From Paramecium tetraurelia (lineage: Eukaryota; Ciliophora; Oligohymenophorea; Peniculida; Parameciidae): a stretch of DNA of 64,000 nt. Made by a program: the position numbers and the translations under genes. The notes under the pieces were generated by a model, which saw only the letters and a list, made by a program, of their open reading frames with translations, was not told the DNA's origin and searched no databases. Position 1 is the stretch's first letter, and every line of letters starts with the position of its first letter. Location: the NCBI RefSeq assembly GCF_000165425.1, contig NW_001799023.1:130273-194272 (forward strand), written 5' to 3'. Positions 23,628 through 35,624 of the stretch are shown here, one piece after another.

Positions 23628-25489
23628 TCAAACATTTTTTCTCTATTGCACAAGGGTTTCCAACTGTTGTTTTGTTAAATTTTCGTTGAGCACAATCTAC
23701 TATGGATCTTGTTCACTGTACTTCTCAAAAGGAAATTCGGTATCAATATTCAAAAACTTCTCGATTAGTACCAACATTCTACTCTAAATAGTATTGATTA
23801 CTTGAGATATCCGACATCGTATTGCTTGGATTTGTCATAAACCAAAATTTTTCTTAAATCCTACTTCCAAAAGAATTAGAACCATCTTCCATAGATTTTG
23901 AACTCTGTGTTATCAATGATGGACATGAGTTTTTAGAAGTTTTGGATGTTGTGTGGATAAGTGTTGGTCCTCATGAGTTTGATGATTTGATTCTCAGCAT
24001 GGGTAAAGGCCTTATTCGACATATTCAAAAATTCACTAATATTTTCTTTGGTTTGTTCAGTCCATTCAGAATGATCATTCAAATATTCTTATAAGGTTTA
24101 TTTTAAGGCTTGATTATCGTACATTTTTCTCATCTCCTCACAAATCACATCCAAACAATTGAAGCAGAAACCAAAGGCATTCATCAAAATCTTATAACGA
24201 TAGCCAATGATGCAAGTTTGGAGCAACTCAAAGTGGTAAACATTGAAATAAGGGAATGATATTAAGCTATTATAATTGAAATTGTGTACAGTTATTCTGA
24301 AAGGACTTGGGAAAGATTGAAGGATAGTTCTGCCTTTGCCAAAAATAGAGAAACCAAATGATTAATGCGATCAGCCTTGGTGATTTTGTTTTGATTGGCA
24401 AATTTGCAAACTGCTCTAAATTTGACCTCGTTGAAGTATTATTGTTAGCCTGACTGCTATTGATATAAAAAGATGGAGTCCAACAACTTCATTTCACCTT
24501 GGCTATCAAAATTAGATGGTTTGGCGGGCATCTCAACTAAAATATAGAGATGTACACAATTACATAGTTCACTCTTCAATAGATCATCCCATCCTGGTCT
24601 TGCTTCTTCGCTGAATTACATCATTTTATTGATGAGACTTTGGATTGCTTTCTTAGTTTATTATGGTCCCTCTTGTGTTAGTTCTGGACATTGGAAGGGT
24701 TTTACTTTAAGATCTTTGAGGAATTGAGTTAATTCTGGGATAGTTTTGGCTGTGAATGGCAATCTATTATTGAAGGCTAATTGATAGAGGATGACTCCCA
24801 ACTAATGACTTAGATGATTTAGGTTACAGAATAGACGTCGCATTTTGAAGAGTATTGATCTTCCAAGTACAATTGAGGTGCTGCGTAGGCTGGAGTACCT
24901 ACTTTTGTTAATACTTATTTTTTAGTAATATCATCGAGCATTCTTCCCATTCCAAAGTCAGTTAGCTAATTTAATAAGAATGATGAGATACTTTCACGAT
25001 AATCTAACCATTTCCATTGTTTTCAATAAGAATGTTGGCTGGCTTGATGTCTCTGTGTATAACTTTGATGTCAAATAAGGATTTATATCCCAATATTATT
25101 TGTCTAGCAATATCTTGTATTTGCTCTAGGGTGAATGATTTTTTGGATAATTGGTATTGGTCCATCAACTGCTTCAAATCTCCCCCGGTGCATCTCTCCA
25201 TAACGATATATATTTGTCGTTCCTCTTTGATCACTCTATAAATTTTGACTAGATTGGGATTGTCCACTTTATTCAGTTACTCTAAGATTTTGATTTCTCT
25301 ATCGATCAAGCCCTTCTCAATTTGGGCTTGGAGAACCTATATACTATCTCAATAAAGGAATACTTTGGCACATAATTTTTGATCCTTCAATTTCTCTGAA
25401 TAGCATCCATAGACAACACCATATTGTCCTTTTCCAAGAAACTCTGACTTCTTGATCACAAAATCTTCCACTTTCTAATCTTACTCCAT
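23628..25489 (-). CDS. Ser/Thr protein kinase (paralogue of 17235-18950)
   Basis: About 579 residues after five introns of 20-27 nt; the total length then divides exactly into codons. The kinase domain has SEFLGKGQYGVVYGC, the lysine in LCAKV (intron directly after the lysine codon), IYIVMERCTGGDLKQLMDQY, VIHRDIKPANILI, LTDFGMGR, KVGTPAYAAPQ and CDVYSLGVILYQLA. All catalytic motifs are intact, with DFG where the paralogue has DLG. The C-terminal half contains VYHFELLQTCIIGYRYKIL and HAENQIIKLMRTNTYPHNIQ and ends LETLVQQRKNV. The function of this ciliate-type tail is unknown. Confidence 0.87.
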
Positions 25490-25901
25490 TTATAAAAGAT
25501 ATTAAATTAAGATAGATTTATTTAATAAAATATAGCTTTATAATTTATAAGTGATGTTAAGAACTCACTCTAATGACTTAATTTGTGTTCTCTTAATTTC
25601 AATTCTACATACTCAATTCCTCTTCAGTCAGTAAAAATCAATGAGAAGTGATTTCAATATTGTAGATTTATTATAGAAATTACAATTACTAATCAATAGG
25701 TGCCATATTATTATGGGTAAATACTTACTAAGTCTTAACTAATCAAACAAATCTATATGTAGAAATATATGTATAATAAAAATTGTTTCTTTTGCGATTG
25801 TTGCTATATAAATTCTAGTATACTCAGAACTGTATCACTGTTTAAAAATAGATTAACAAATATTAATAAAAAATATAGTATTATCAATAAAATGCTTTAT
25901 A
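25490..25901. other. 410-bp gap between divergent genes
   Basis: Lies between the start of the minus-strand kinase and the start of a plus-strand membrane protein, so it should hold two promoters. An upstream ATG at 25892 is in a different frame. No motif or repeat stands out. Confidence 0.5.
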
Positions 25902-26444
25902 ATGATGAAATTTATTATTCTAGTGAAATACATGAAGATAACTCATCAACATAATCAGCGTATAGTTGTTGCATTGCCTTTTTGTGTATGCTCTGTGGAT
26001 ATGTGCTGCTGTAAACCAATTCCTACATCGAAGGGTAAATTGATAATTCGAACTAGCAAGTCAAATCCATACTATTATCAATGCACGATGACTTTGCCAT
26101 TGACTTACTTTTGTGGAGTTGCATTTTTAATTGCAGCAGCGGTGAGATTGGTATTTTTAGTCGTTTTTTGTTTGCAATCACAAAAACAACAGCCTCATTC
26201 CAGTCTCTTTCACAAAAAAGTGAAGCATTCTGAAGTGATGATTGCAATGGCGTAAGGATATTGACCTAATCAACTTAGATTCTTCTTCTTTGGTTCTTTC
26301 ATTTTAATGGTGAAGGAACAATGTTACGAGTTGACAGTTGCCCTACTATTTGTATTGATATTGACAGCGTTCATGATTTTATAAATATGTTGTTACGATA
26401 TGGAGGACGACGAAGTGATTTGTGAAGAAATACTTGATTATTGA
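25902..26444 (+). CDS. Small Cys-rich multi-pass membrane protein, unknown
   Basis: About 171 residues after a 27-nt intron near 26253. A cysteine cluster (LPFCVCSVDMCCCKP) precedes three to four hydrophobic segments: LTYFCGVAFLIAAAVRLVFL, VMIAMAFFFFGSFILMV and LTVALLFVLILTAFMILQI. The short acidic tail (CCYDMEDDEVICEEILDY) is probably cytosolic. The start is uncertain: ATG at 25902 keeps the frame, but the first 20 residues look unlike a normal leader and a missed exon is possible. No family recognised. It lies 23 bp upstream of the ion-channel gene on the same strand; whether it is an auxiliary protein is only a guess. Confidence 0.6.
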
Positions 26445-26467
26445 AAGACATTATTATAAAACAAATA

Positions 26468-29400
26468 ATGAAATAAGATGACATTCAATCTCCTTAGTTG
26501 TGTGACAATTTTCCACCAAGACCTCCCAATCCTAGGAGATCTGCAATCTTCAAATAACAAAATGCCATCAGTCTCACCAAACTAGACACCCGACTCCAAG
26601 AAAAGAATGACATGCTTGTTGCATAGATCCAAAAGATTGTCAAACACATGCCCTCAGATGACAAATAACTCAAAGCAGAAAGACATATTTATGACGCTTA
26701 CTATTTGAGAACCATCCGTAATGATATCGATCTTGCAGACAAAGTAATTTTAAAATATCTTTGGATCATTGAAAATAGCAGAATTTGGAGTGGATTTCTT
26801 TTGACACTAACAATCTTCTATCAAATCCTCACTTTCTTTGAAAAACCTTATCCCGAATCTGACTTCTATCAAGCACCCCAAGTTGCCAACATCGAATTGT
26901 TCATATTAATATTCCTTAAGATTGACTTCGTAATAACTTTGGTTTTGCTGGCCACTAAAAAGAACGATGGTGGGTTCCAATTCAACACTAAGAGAATGGT
27001 AAAAATGCTGTTCTTCTTGGTGTGTGCAACAGATTTCATAAATTGGAAGATTGATTAAACTCAAATTCGATTCAGTAGATTAATTAGACCAGCATTGATG
27101 ATATTTTATTCCAAAGATCTGAGACGAAATCTTAAGGGCATAGTCAAAGCCAGCAAGGACTTGCTCCTCTTACTTTTACTGTACGTGATTATCATATCCA
27201 CTTTTGCTTTCATCGGAATCAACTTAATTGGATAACTGGAAACCGTCGATATAGACACACAAGACTATGGGGATTTCTTCAAACTGTTCAATATGCTCTT
27301 CATGGCTGCTACTCTGGATTTCTATCCTGACATTATGATACCACCCATCTTCTAAGGCACTTTCTACGCTCTCTATTTTGTCATCTACATAATACTCTTC
27401 CTATTTCTCTTTTAACCAATCCCCTTGGCTGTAGTCTATGAAGGATTTCGGAAACACAGAATGCAAATTGCAATCCAAGACATCATCAAATAAAAATCAG
27501 CTATGATGGCCAGTTTCATCTCACTAGATTCTAATGACGCAGGTTTTTTGACTGAAAATCAATTCAAGAAATTCTTAAAAACCTTTTACCGTGATTAACT
27601 CACTGATGACGAAGTTAAAATCATCTTCTCTGAAATTGATAAAGACTTCAAGTAATTTACAATTATCAAATAGTGATAAGATTTAATTCGATGAATTTAA
27701 CCAATTACTCTACGTCTTATAGAATAGCAAGAAAATCTCATTGCCCAGAACAAAACCACTCAAGTGTTGGGAATCTCTAAGGAATTTCCTAAATAAACAT
27801 GGACTAAAGAAATTTATTGAATCTAATGTAATTATAACATATTATCTCAAAGTTATTCGCTCTATTCATGTTCCTAGTTACAATAATTAATTGTGGATTG
27901 ATAATTTCTGCATTCTTTATTGAGGATTTGGATGTGATTGCCATATTTGATACTATTGACATAGTGTTCTTAGGTATCTTCATTTTTGAATGTTTAATTA
28001 AAATGATAGGGTTGGGAATATATGACTTTTTTGTTGATGGTTGGTATTATGTTTGATGTTATCTGTAGGAATGTTTTTGATATCTCGTTGATATTTCTAT
28101 AGATACTGTTTGATTATATCTTATTTAGTTTTGTGACTGGAAATATCGTATAATCAATCAAAGCCAATAGGATTTTGAGAATTGCTAAGATCCAGAAGGT
28201 TTTCAGACTCTTTAGAGCCTTCAGATCCATAAAGTTAGTGGGTTATCTACTGAGAGGATTAGAAATATTCGCCCATGTGAGAAATCTGCTATACAAGATC
28301 ATCATTTGTGTTCCACTAATTCTCAGATTGATCCTGCCAGTGTAGATAGTCTTTTTTACATATTCTTGCATAGGGATTTACATCTATGGAGGGATCTAAA
28401 CAGATGATGAGAACCCATTCTCAAACAACTCATGTGATCCGAATGAATTTCGATATTTGTGGGGTTAATGTAAATACGCAGACTTTAACTCAATGGGTGG
28501 ATCATATTTGATGATGTTATAAGTGTTTACAGCATCATCATGGGGACAATTAGTTTTTGAACTCTCATTTGACACCAAGAATCTAGTGACTCCAATGATC
28601 TTTATTGGATCATTTGTTTTCCTCTCCATCTTCTTGTTGGCACTCATCGGAGGGTTGGTTTGGGAAGTCTTCACAGTTGTCTCTAAGACTCTATTTGAAT
28701 AAGAGATGGAGCATTTCAAACCAGAAGAGAGAGTGGCTATGTAACTTAATTTTTAGGATGAAGCTTTACTGGGTAGCAGTTTGGGGACTGAATATGACAT
28801 TCGAAATGGTACTTAGTTAAGTAATGCTATTCAGTTACAAAAGAAAACTGCAATCCTCAATGATGATAATCCAGACATCCTAGAGTTTAGACCGAGGAAT
28901 GTGAATTTTAGAGCAAATCAGAATGAGAAGTTGGAAATTCCTATTGAGTTGGATATTCAGATTGATACACAAATGTACAGTAAGGTATTGAAGGTAGGAA
29001 TCAATCCAAACCAAGTGACTAGGAATTTGAAACCTTAAGGAGATTTTGCTTAAATTGTTGAGGATGAATTGCTTGAGATTTAGAAACTGTACTGTGACTA
29101 CTTTATTGATTATTAAGAATTCTTGGAAAGCAAATTCATTAAGGAGTCTCATAACATTTATAATGTTACTTCAGAGTATGTTGTGCACATAAGGAATGAA
29201 ATTAAGAAGGACGAAATGTTCAAACGGAAACATGTCAACATTTCTAACCATGATTTACTGATCTAAAATGCTGTTTTGAGAGATACTAGCGAAATGTATA
29301 TTAAATAATAGGAGGAATAGTACTTTAAGACTGAATATGGTTAGAAATTTGAATTGATCAAAGAACTCAAATTTCAGAGTAAGTTTAAAATTGAGAGCAA

Positions 29401-30211
29401 GATACTGTTCTCTTTAATGGGCATATTGAAATTTCCAAAACCCAATATTAAGTATTTCTTTTAGATTCTCTATTTGATCGAGAATTACTTCACCTATTAA
29501 TTGTTACCAGATTGCTCCTTCTTTAAGTTATTGCATCAGATGGATGGAAAATGGTATTTGATTAGTATTGAAGACAAGCAAATTGTATTCACAAAGATTG
29601 GAGCAGGACCTTGGACCCATGATAATTTATTGTTTGATCAATGTCAAATGAGGATTTGTGAAAATCTTAAATTCATGAAAGAAATCAAGAATGCTGAAGT
29701 GAAAACACATGTAAGAGAATTCCACAACAGCATGAACAAAATGGCTAAACAGTTCGAACTTGATGTTACCAAATTAGATGTCAGGAGTACCATCATCATA
29801 TATTAAATAAAAAATGAGCGTTATGCTCCTCCTGATTCTACGACTCCCAGAATGAATGGATACAAACCAATCATCAGTCCAAGATATATGACAATGAGCG
29901 TTAAGAATCCACTTGTAAGTCAACTCAATGTGGATGTGAACTCTTTAAATGAGGAGTACAATCCAGAGGAGATTTTTCAAATGGGCGATAATGTTGACGA
30001 GTGTCATAGACATGTCAGTTAAACTATGATTTTCGTTCTCTCCAAGATCTAGGCTCAAGAGAGTAGGATTGTGTATCAAAATCAGGTTATGCTGGCTTAA
30101 TTTGTCTTAGATTTGGCTGGGGTTATTAAGAACTATTCTGACAATTTCTTTTAACAATTAGAGGAGTTATATTCTTTACGCAGTAAACAAAGGGGAGTTA
30201 AATAAAAATGA
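26468..30211 (+). CDS. Two-domain voltage-gated cation channel, two-pore-channel-like, with EF-hand linker
   Basis: About 1,223 residues after three introns of 22, 25 and 25 nt. Two six-helix domains flank a cytosolic linker. Domain I: S4-like QIRFSRLIRPALMIF, pore helix FKLFNMLFMAATLDFYPDIM with the two-pore-channel NPDVM-like motif, then S6 FVIYIILFLFLFQPIPLAVV. The linker has two EF-hands, DSNDAGFLTENQ and DKDFNDKIQFDE, the latter formed only after splicing. Domain II: S1 LFALFMFLVTIINC, S4 ANRILRIAKIQKVFRLFRAF, pore MMLQVFTASSWGQLVFE and S6 FIGSFVFLSIFLLALIGGL. EF-hands between the domains are the plant TPC1 layout. The tail of about 570 residues has no recognised domain. Likely a calcium-modulated channel of an internal or surface membrane (inference). 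Confidence 0.85.
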
Positions 30212-30510
30212 TAATTAATATATATAAATTATATTGTGAGTTCTCTGGGTAGCTTGTTGAATTATTTGAAGAATTCAACAGCGACAAATCAAACATCAAA
30301 CAATCTCCCATTCCTACCCAATTGTTATATCCATGGATGTACAACAAAACCTCAGGAATGATTAAGTGTTCTCCTTAATTTATTCTTTAATTTCCCTTAA
30401 ATATTATGCAAATTTTATATGGGTTTTCACTCCAATTCAATAATCAGACAGTGTTTGGTCAGATCAAAATGAAATGGCCTTTATCAAAATTACATATATT
30501 AAGTAATTGA
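30208..30510 (+). CDS. Possible 100-residue ORF overlapping the channel stop codon
   Basis: An ATG overlaps the channel's TGA (ATGA) and opens a 100-codon frame: MIINIYKLYCEFSGQLVELF at the start and IKMKWPLSKLHILSN at the end. Residue content (SNIKQSPIPTQLLYPWMYN) looks coding rather than random AT-rich noise, but no family is recognised and ciliate mRNAs are normally monocistronic. It may instead be a missed last exon or a chance frame. The next gene starts 24 bp further on. Confidence 0.3.
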
Positions 30511-30534
30511 TTATATAATAAAATTTCATTCATA

Positions 30535-31655
30535 ATGAAAAGGTCAATTAAGTAGCCTGCTTCTTCCTCCTATCAATTTCTCGATAAGCTAGGTGAAGGG
30601 TAATACTAATCATAAAGAAAATAGTGCTTTCGGTTACATTTGGAAAGTCAAACACATTTCAAGCGGTCAAATATTTGCTTGTAAGCTTGTCAAAAATTCT
30701 ATGAGGAAGGAAAAAAAATTACTGCAGAGAGAAATACAAATCTTACAAATCCTTAAGAGCAAGAAAGGTATTTAAATAATAAATACATGAAGGATTTACA
30801 TAGTTGTTTGCATCTGGGTCTGATTAGCAAAATACATACTTTGTTATGAATCTGATGGGAGAAAACTTGGAACAGCGTCGCCAAAATTAAGGAAATTTCA
30901 ATAAAATCTTACCTATTGGATTGGAGATCATCAAACTTTTGAAAGAACTCCATTCGTTAGGAGTAATTCATCGAGATATCAAACCAGAGAATTTTGTTAT
31001 GCAAGATGGTAAAATCAATCTGATTGATTTTGGACTTTCGAAAAAATACATTATTGATGGTCATCATATTCATTACAAAGAGAATAAAGGAATGATAGGG
31101 ACTGCTAGATATGCATCTATAAATGCCTTAAAAGGCATAGAACAATCCAGAAGAGACGATTTAGAATCCTTGGGATATATGCTCATATATTTGCATCAAG
31201 GCAATTTACCTTGGTACTCTATTAGTGATCAAGATAAAGAAATCAGGTACTTAAAAATCAAAAAAATGAAAAAAGCTCTAAAAATAGATAAATTTTTTGG
31301 TTTGCCAATTTAATTATCAAGTTTTATGGAATATGCAAAAGGGTTAAAGTTTGATGAAGATCCCAACTATGAGTATTTGATCTCTCTATTCTCTCAAGAG
31401 GAAAGCGGAACTCGTCTGGCATTACAATATTTTCAGCCAAAACCTGCTATTAGACTAAAATTTATTTAAATGTAAAGAACGAGTTTTCGTTCTCCTCCTT
31501 AGGAAATTAATTCAAGCAGAAAAGCTAGCTTTGAAGAATCTTCTTCAGCTGGGTCTGACATTCAAGAAGAACTTAAAGAATCCATAAAATTAAAAAATTT
31601 TATTGTTGGAATAAAACAACCAGCTGACAGTCCAATCTATGTGCAATAGAAGTGA
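30535..31655 (+). CDS. CK1: Casein kinase I family protein kinase
   Basis: 356 residues after two 25-nt introns. Glycine loop LDKLGEGSAFGYIWKV (intron between GEG and SAFG), lysine in IFACKLVK, VMNLMGENLEQR at the hinge, VIHRDIKPENFVM and LIDFGLSKKY. It has the CK1-type GTARYASINALKGIEQSRRD in place of APE, with the family EQSRRDDLESLGYMLIYL segment and NLPW, so assignment to CK1 is firm. The tail after residue 300 is Ser-rich (SSRKASFEESSSAGS), as is usual for self-inhibiting CK1 tails. CK1 enzymes act in many processes, including ciliary signalling and trafficking. The start MKRSIKQPASSS is the first ATG. Confidence 0.92.
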
Positions 31656-31979
31656 TGCATTAATATACTTCATTTTTATAATTAATAAAATTTCGTTAGG
31701 CTCAGCATATTTCTAATGAAAAGTATTCTATATATAAAAAACCATCCTTCTTATTTTTGTTGTTCTCATAGATGATACCAAAAATTCACTTCTAAAATCA
31801 ATAGAAATAGTTTATAAAACATGATTAAAATAAGAATTGCTCTTTAAAAGAACTGCCCGATTTTATTTTTAAATTATTTTTGATTATATATGTGAGAAAA
31901 GATCTAAACCTGGATTATTTTTTCTTAAAACAAATATAAACCTAAAGATCTATTAAAAGCAACATTACCTTTAGTTATG

Positions 31980-32700
31980 AGGAATAGCACTAGCCTTAGT
32001 TTGTTTATTATTTAAGTGGTTCATATTTTTATAAGCCATATCTAAATCAATCGTCATCTACACTAATAGTTTAGCTGTCTAATTATAACAGGATAAGGTG
32101 CTTCTACTCCTCTCATGATTGACATATTCAAATCCATAAGAATCAATACAATATTCTATTAGTATTAACTTTTCATGTTTTTCAAACTTCTATGTCTGAG
32201 CATAATTCAAAAAGTTTATATTTCTTGTTAACTTTTGACTGGCTTACTTTTTTTGATGGTAATTTTAAATATAAATTCCACTCATTCAGATTAAGCAACT
32301 TCTAAGTGTTATTCTTAGGTACTTTAAAATATTGATGAGATTATTTGTAATCTTTAATTCAAAAGGTTAATATTTATAAATTTCCTGAATAAATTGATTT
32401 ATACATAACTTGAAATTATTACTTGATATCTTTGCTATGTTTACTGAAGAAGCTATGTATTGGTTGTAATCATCTGTGTCGAGCAAAACCTAACGATTAA
32501 TGAAATTTAGAAAAGAAAAGCAATCCTGAATACCAATTATTATGGTTTATTGGTGTTTTAATAAGAACCTTTTGAAAAATCCTAGTCCTACTCCTAAGAA
32601 TAATTGAAATTTAATGACTTATAAAATCATTCTGGATAATAATAAATTTAAAATATATTCTAAAAATCAAAATATAAGGATAGCCTATTTATCCTCTTAA
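31980..32700 (-). pseudogene. Probable decayed relative of the hybrid histidine kinase
   Basis: In the 1.1 kb between the CK1 gene and the hybrid histidine kinase, the minus strand carries scattered pieces that match a histidine kinase and receiver, but in different frames. Seen in order: IFQKVLIKTPINHN, like the H-box of the next gene (IFTHKLKTPLNTT) but without the histidine; a helix pair around YIASSVNIAKISSNNFKLC; and NIVLILMDLNMSIMRGVEA, a good receiver phospho-acceptor strand. TGA stops and frame changes separate them, and simple introns do not join them. The best reading is a degraded tandem copy; a live gene with odd introns is not excluded. The rest of 31656-32799 shows nothing clear. 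Confidence 0.42.
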
Positions 32701-32799
32701 TAAGCAATTTAACTCTTCTATATTTTTAATACAAAATGATATTTTAATTTAATTAAGTTAATGAAAATATAAACACACAAATAGAGACTCAAAATGTTA

Positions 32800-35396
32800 T
32801 CATTTAATACTTGACGAAATTGCTTTGGATCCAAAAATATAATTTTAAGATTTAACTTTGATTTCATTAATTCTCAAAAATGTTTCTTACAAACTCCTTA
32901 TAAATACAGGTTTAGCAATTATATAAATCATTCCTGCCATTAGACATTCTTATTGAGTATCTTTATCATCATGCGCAGTACAAGCAACAATTGGTATGTA
33001 ATCGATTTCACCATCTTGCATCTATTGGACGAGAACCTTTGTAGCCTAGAGATGGAACTTAAGATGCATATATACCTTAATTCCGCCCATTATAGGCATA
33101 TCTAGATCCATGAAGATAACTTTGATAGACTTGTAATGTTTTGTTACTAATTCTATACATTATTAGCCATGGTAGGCACTAATAAAATTTTTGAATCCTA
33201 AACTCTTGAGCATTAGTTTCAGAGTGTCATGATTGAATGGCTCATCATCAACCAGCATAATGGTTTAATTCATGTCTTGTCTGATGTCTATTGAATCTGT
33301 AATACGTTTCACATTGAAGGAGTGATCAAAAGCCATCGAAATAGTTAGTGATTTGTCAATGATTTCCTTTTGAAAGACAGATTTGTGAAAAGGAAGGATG
33401 CTTTGTTGGACTGGTTAGTTCTTTAATAGAGTACTTTTAGGAGAGGTTTGAACCATTTAAGTGCTCAATTAAAGTGGTTTATTTGCAAGCGGTTCAACAT
33501 CAATTTCATATTCTTCTAAGATTTTATCCCTACATATAATAGTATGATATACGATGTTTGATTCTTATTGGTTGTAAATAATGATATGTGATTTGGTAGA
33601 TGTTTTTTAAGTGAATTAGAGTTTTTTCTTTAGAAACTCAAATTCCTCTAACTGACTTCGAATGACTACTAGAGATTTTCTTATTGGCAGTTGAGACTGA
33701 TAAAAAAATGATAACTCGCTCCATCATCCAAATCATGATTTATTTATAAGGAACACTGAAAATCACTTAGAAAATAAATTAGTTTATTCGTGATCTGCAG
33801 TGTAAGACTAAATTTGAAAGTCGATCTTTTGGCAATTGAATTACGAAATCCATGAATGCATTGGTTTTATAGTTTAGCAAAATTGTTGATTTATTCAAAT
33901 TGTTCTTACTTGAATCCTTAAACATTATCATTTATTTTAAATTAAACTTAATTATGTTCAGTCAATACATCCACTTTTAATTGAATTTTCCCTTTGATTT
34001 ATGTGTGTCTATATGATTTGTTCAATAAATTGAATAGGATTCGCTCCAATCTTAATTAATCAGTAGATAGGTATATTGGTCTATCATAAAATGCTGTAAT
34101 CAAATACCTCTCATTTATGTCGAAGGGTTTGGAATTCACCGTAAAGACGACTTGAATCTACTTAGCTCGACATTGCAATTCGATCATGTCGTAAATCAAT
34201 TGTAAAGTCTTATGTAAATTGACCTTACTCACCTTAAAAGTAACTAGTTTTGCTGAATTAACATAATCTAAAATGTCCTAGACTTAATAATATTGGATTT
34301 TTGAATTGATAAAGGCAGGCTTCAAAAAGTTAGACTTTAATTATTCATCTATTGTGTTGTTCTCTTAAACAATGGCTTATAAGAACCCTAGAGTGGTGTT
34401 GAGAGGAGTCTTCAATTTGTGTGTAAATATTTTGGACAAACTTACCTTGAACTTATCAATGTATTTATTTTGTTTTGATGGTATTTTATCTTGCAAACTA
34501 ACAAATGCAACTAGAGTGTATACTTTTTGAATTTATTTAAATTATTCTATATATAATCTATATTATTGTTTTCGTCCTGTTGGTTCTTCGTATTCAGATG
34601 CTAAAATCACGTTATCCTTCATCTAATGCTTACCCTTTTAGTAGAATTCCAGAAATCCAGCCATAGTATCAAAAACTGAGGGTTTTAAAGTGATGAGTTG
34701 GGATTGCTGGGCCATGTCTAATTGTTGTTTGGTATAACATTTGATTTTGATATCCTTTCTGATTTGACATTGCAATTTCTGATTTTCAGAACGAGATGAA
34801 AATAATGTTGCATTTGATATTTAGATTTGTTCTGATGGCATTAAGTTGTCTCCGTTAACTTCATTTTACTTGTGGTCGAATGTGTAATACCTTACGTTAT
34901 TGATGATCTGTTTTAGTAGTTTATTTTGAGTGTGCTTCTTAAGATTGGTGAAATTGTACTTTTTGTAAAGAAATGTGATAATCAGAATCAATTATTCTAA
35001 AATTGATTAAAGTATACTAATCTCTGTCATCGGTTGAACTTATGCGAAAGTGAATGCGATAACAATTAGTAAGGTTACAAATTAAACTAGATGTTAGTCC
35101 AAAGATATCGAAAATATATTAAACCAAATAGCAGGTACTCCTCTCAGAACCAATTGGAAACAGCAATAATACACTACGATGACTTGTTCGAAAATTAGTT
35201 GTTTTCTATGGCTCTTGTACTTGTATAACAAATAAACTTCAGATAAGCATCAACTTTACTTACTTAAAATCAAACCAAAGAGGATTGCATTAGATATGAT
35301 TGTGAACATTTCTGACTTCGTGATTCCAAAAATCAAATTGACTGCGGAAATAAAGAACATCGTTTCATTTTAATTTCTAACAGAGCCTCGAGTCAT
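32800..35396 (-). CDS. Hybrid histidine kinase with C-terminal receiver domain
   Basis: Starts MTRGSVRNQNETMFFISAVN. Several hydrophobic segments occupy roughly the first 150 residues (LIFGITKSEMFTIISNAILF; FVTLLIVIAFTFA; LILIITFLY), so it is a membrane sensor. The H-box LSKIFTHKLKTPLNTTLGFL keeps the phospho-accepting His. The ATP domain is weak: the N-box reads ILFNLLNKSYRHT with Lys where the catalytic Asn is expected, and the G1 box reads INDNVQGF instead of DxGxG. The receiver is intact: IMLVDDEPFNHDTL, MDLDMPIMGG, ACTAH and AKPVF supply the acidic pair, Asp, Thr and Lys. Introns of about 25-30 nt are present. It may depend on a partner for phosphoryl transfer (inference). Confidence 0.82.
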
Positions 35397-35624
35397 TATA
35401 TATTATAAGTAAATTTAATAATAACTTTTGAATGCCAATATTAATCTGTTCCAAGGAAATGAATGCATCCCTCTCCCCCAACCTCCATCAATTCAGACTC
35501 ATTAACATTTAAATATCCCAAAATTAAATTAATACACTACTGAATCATTTGTACTACAATTGCCATCCTATCAATAATCAATGAATTGATGCATGCAAAT
35601 TAAATTAATATAAACATTTTATTA

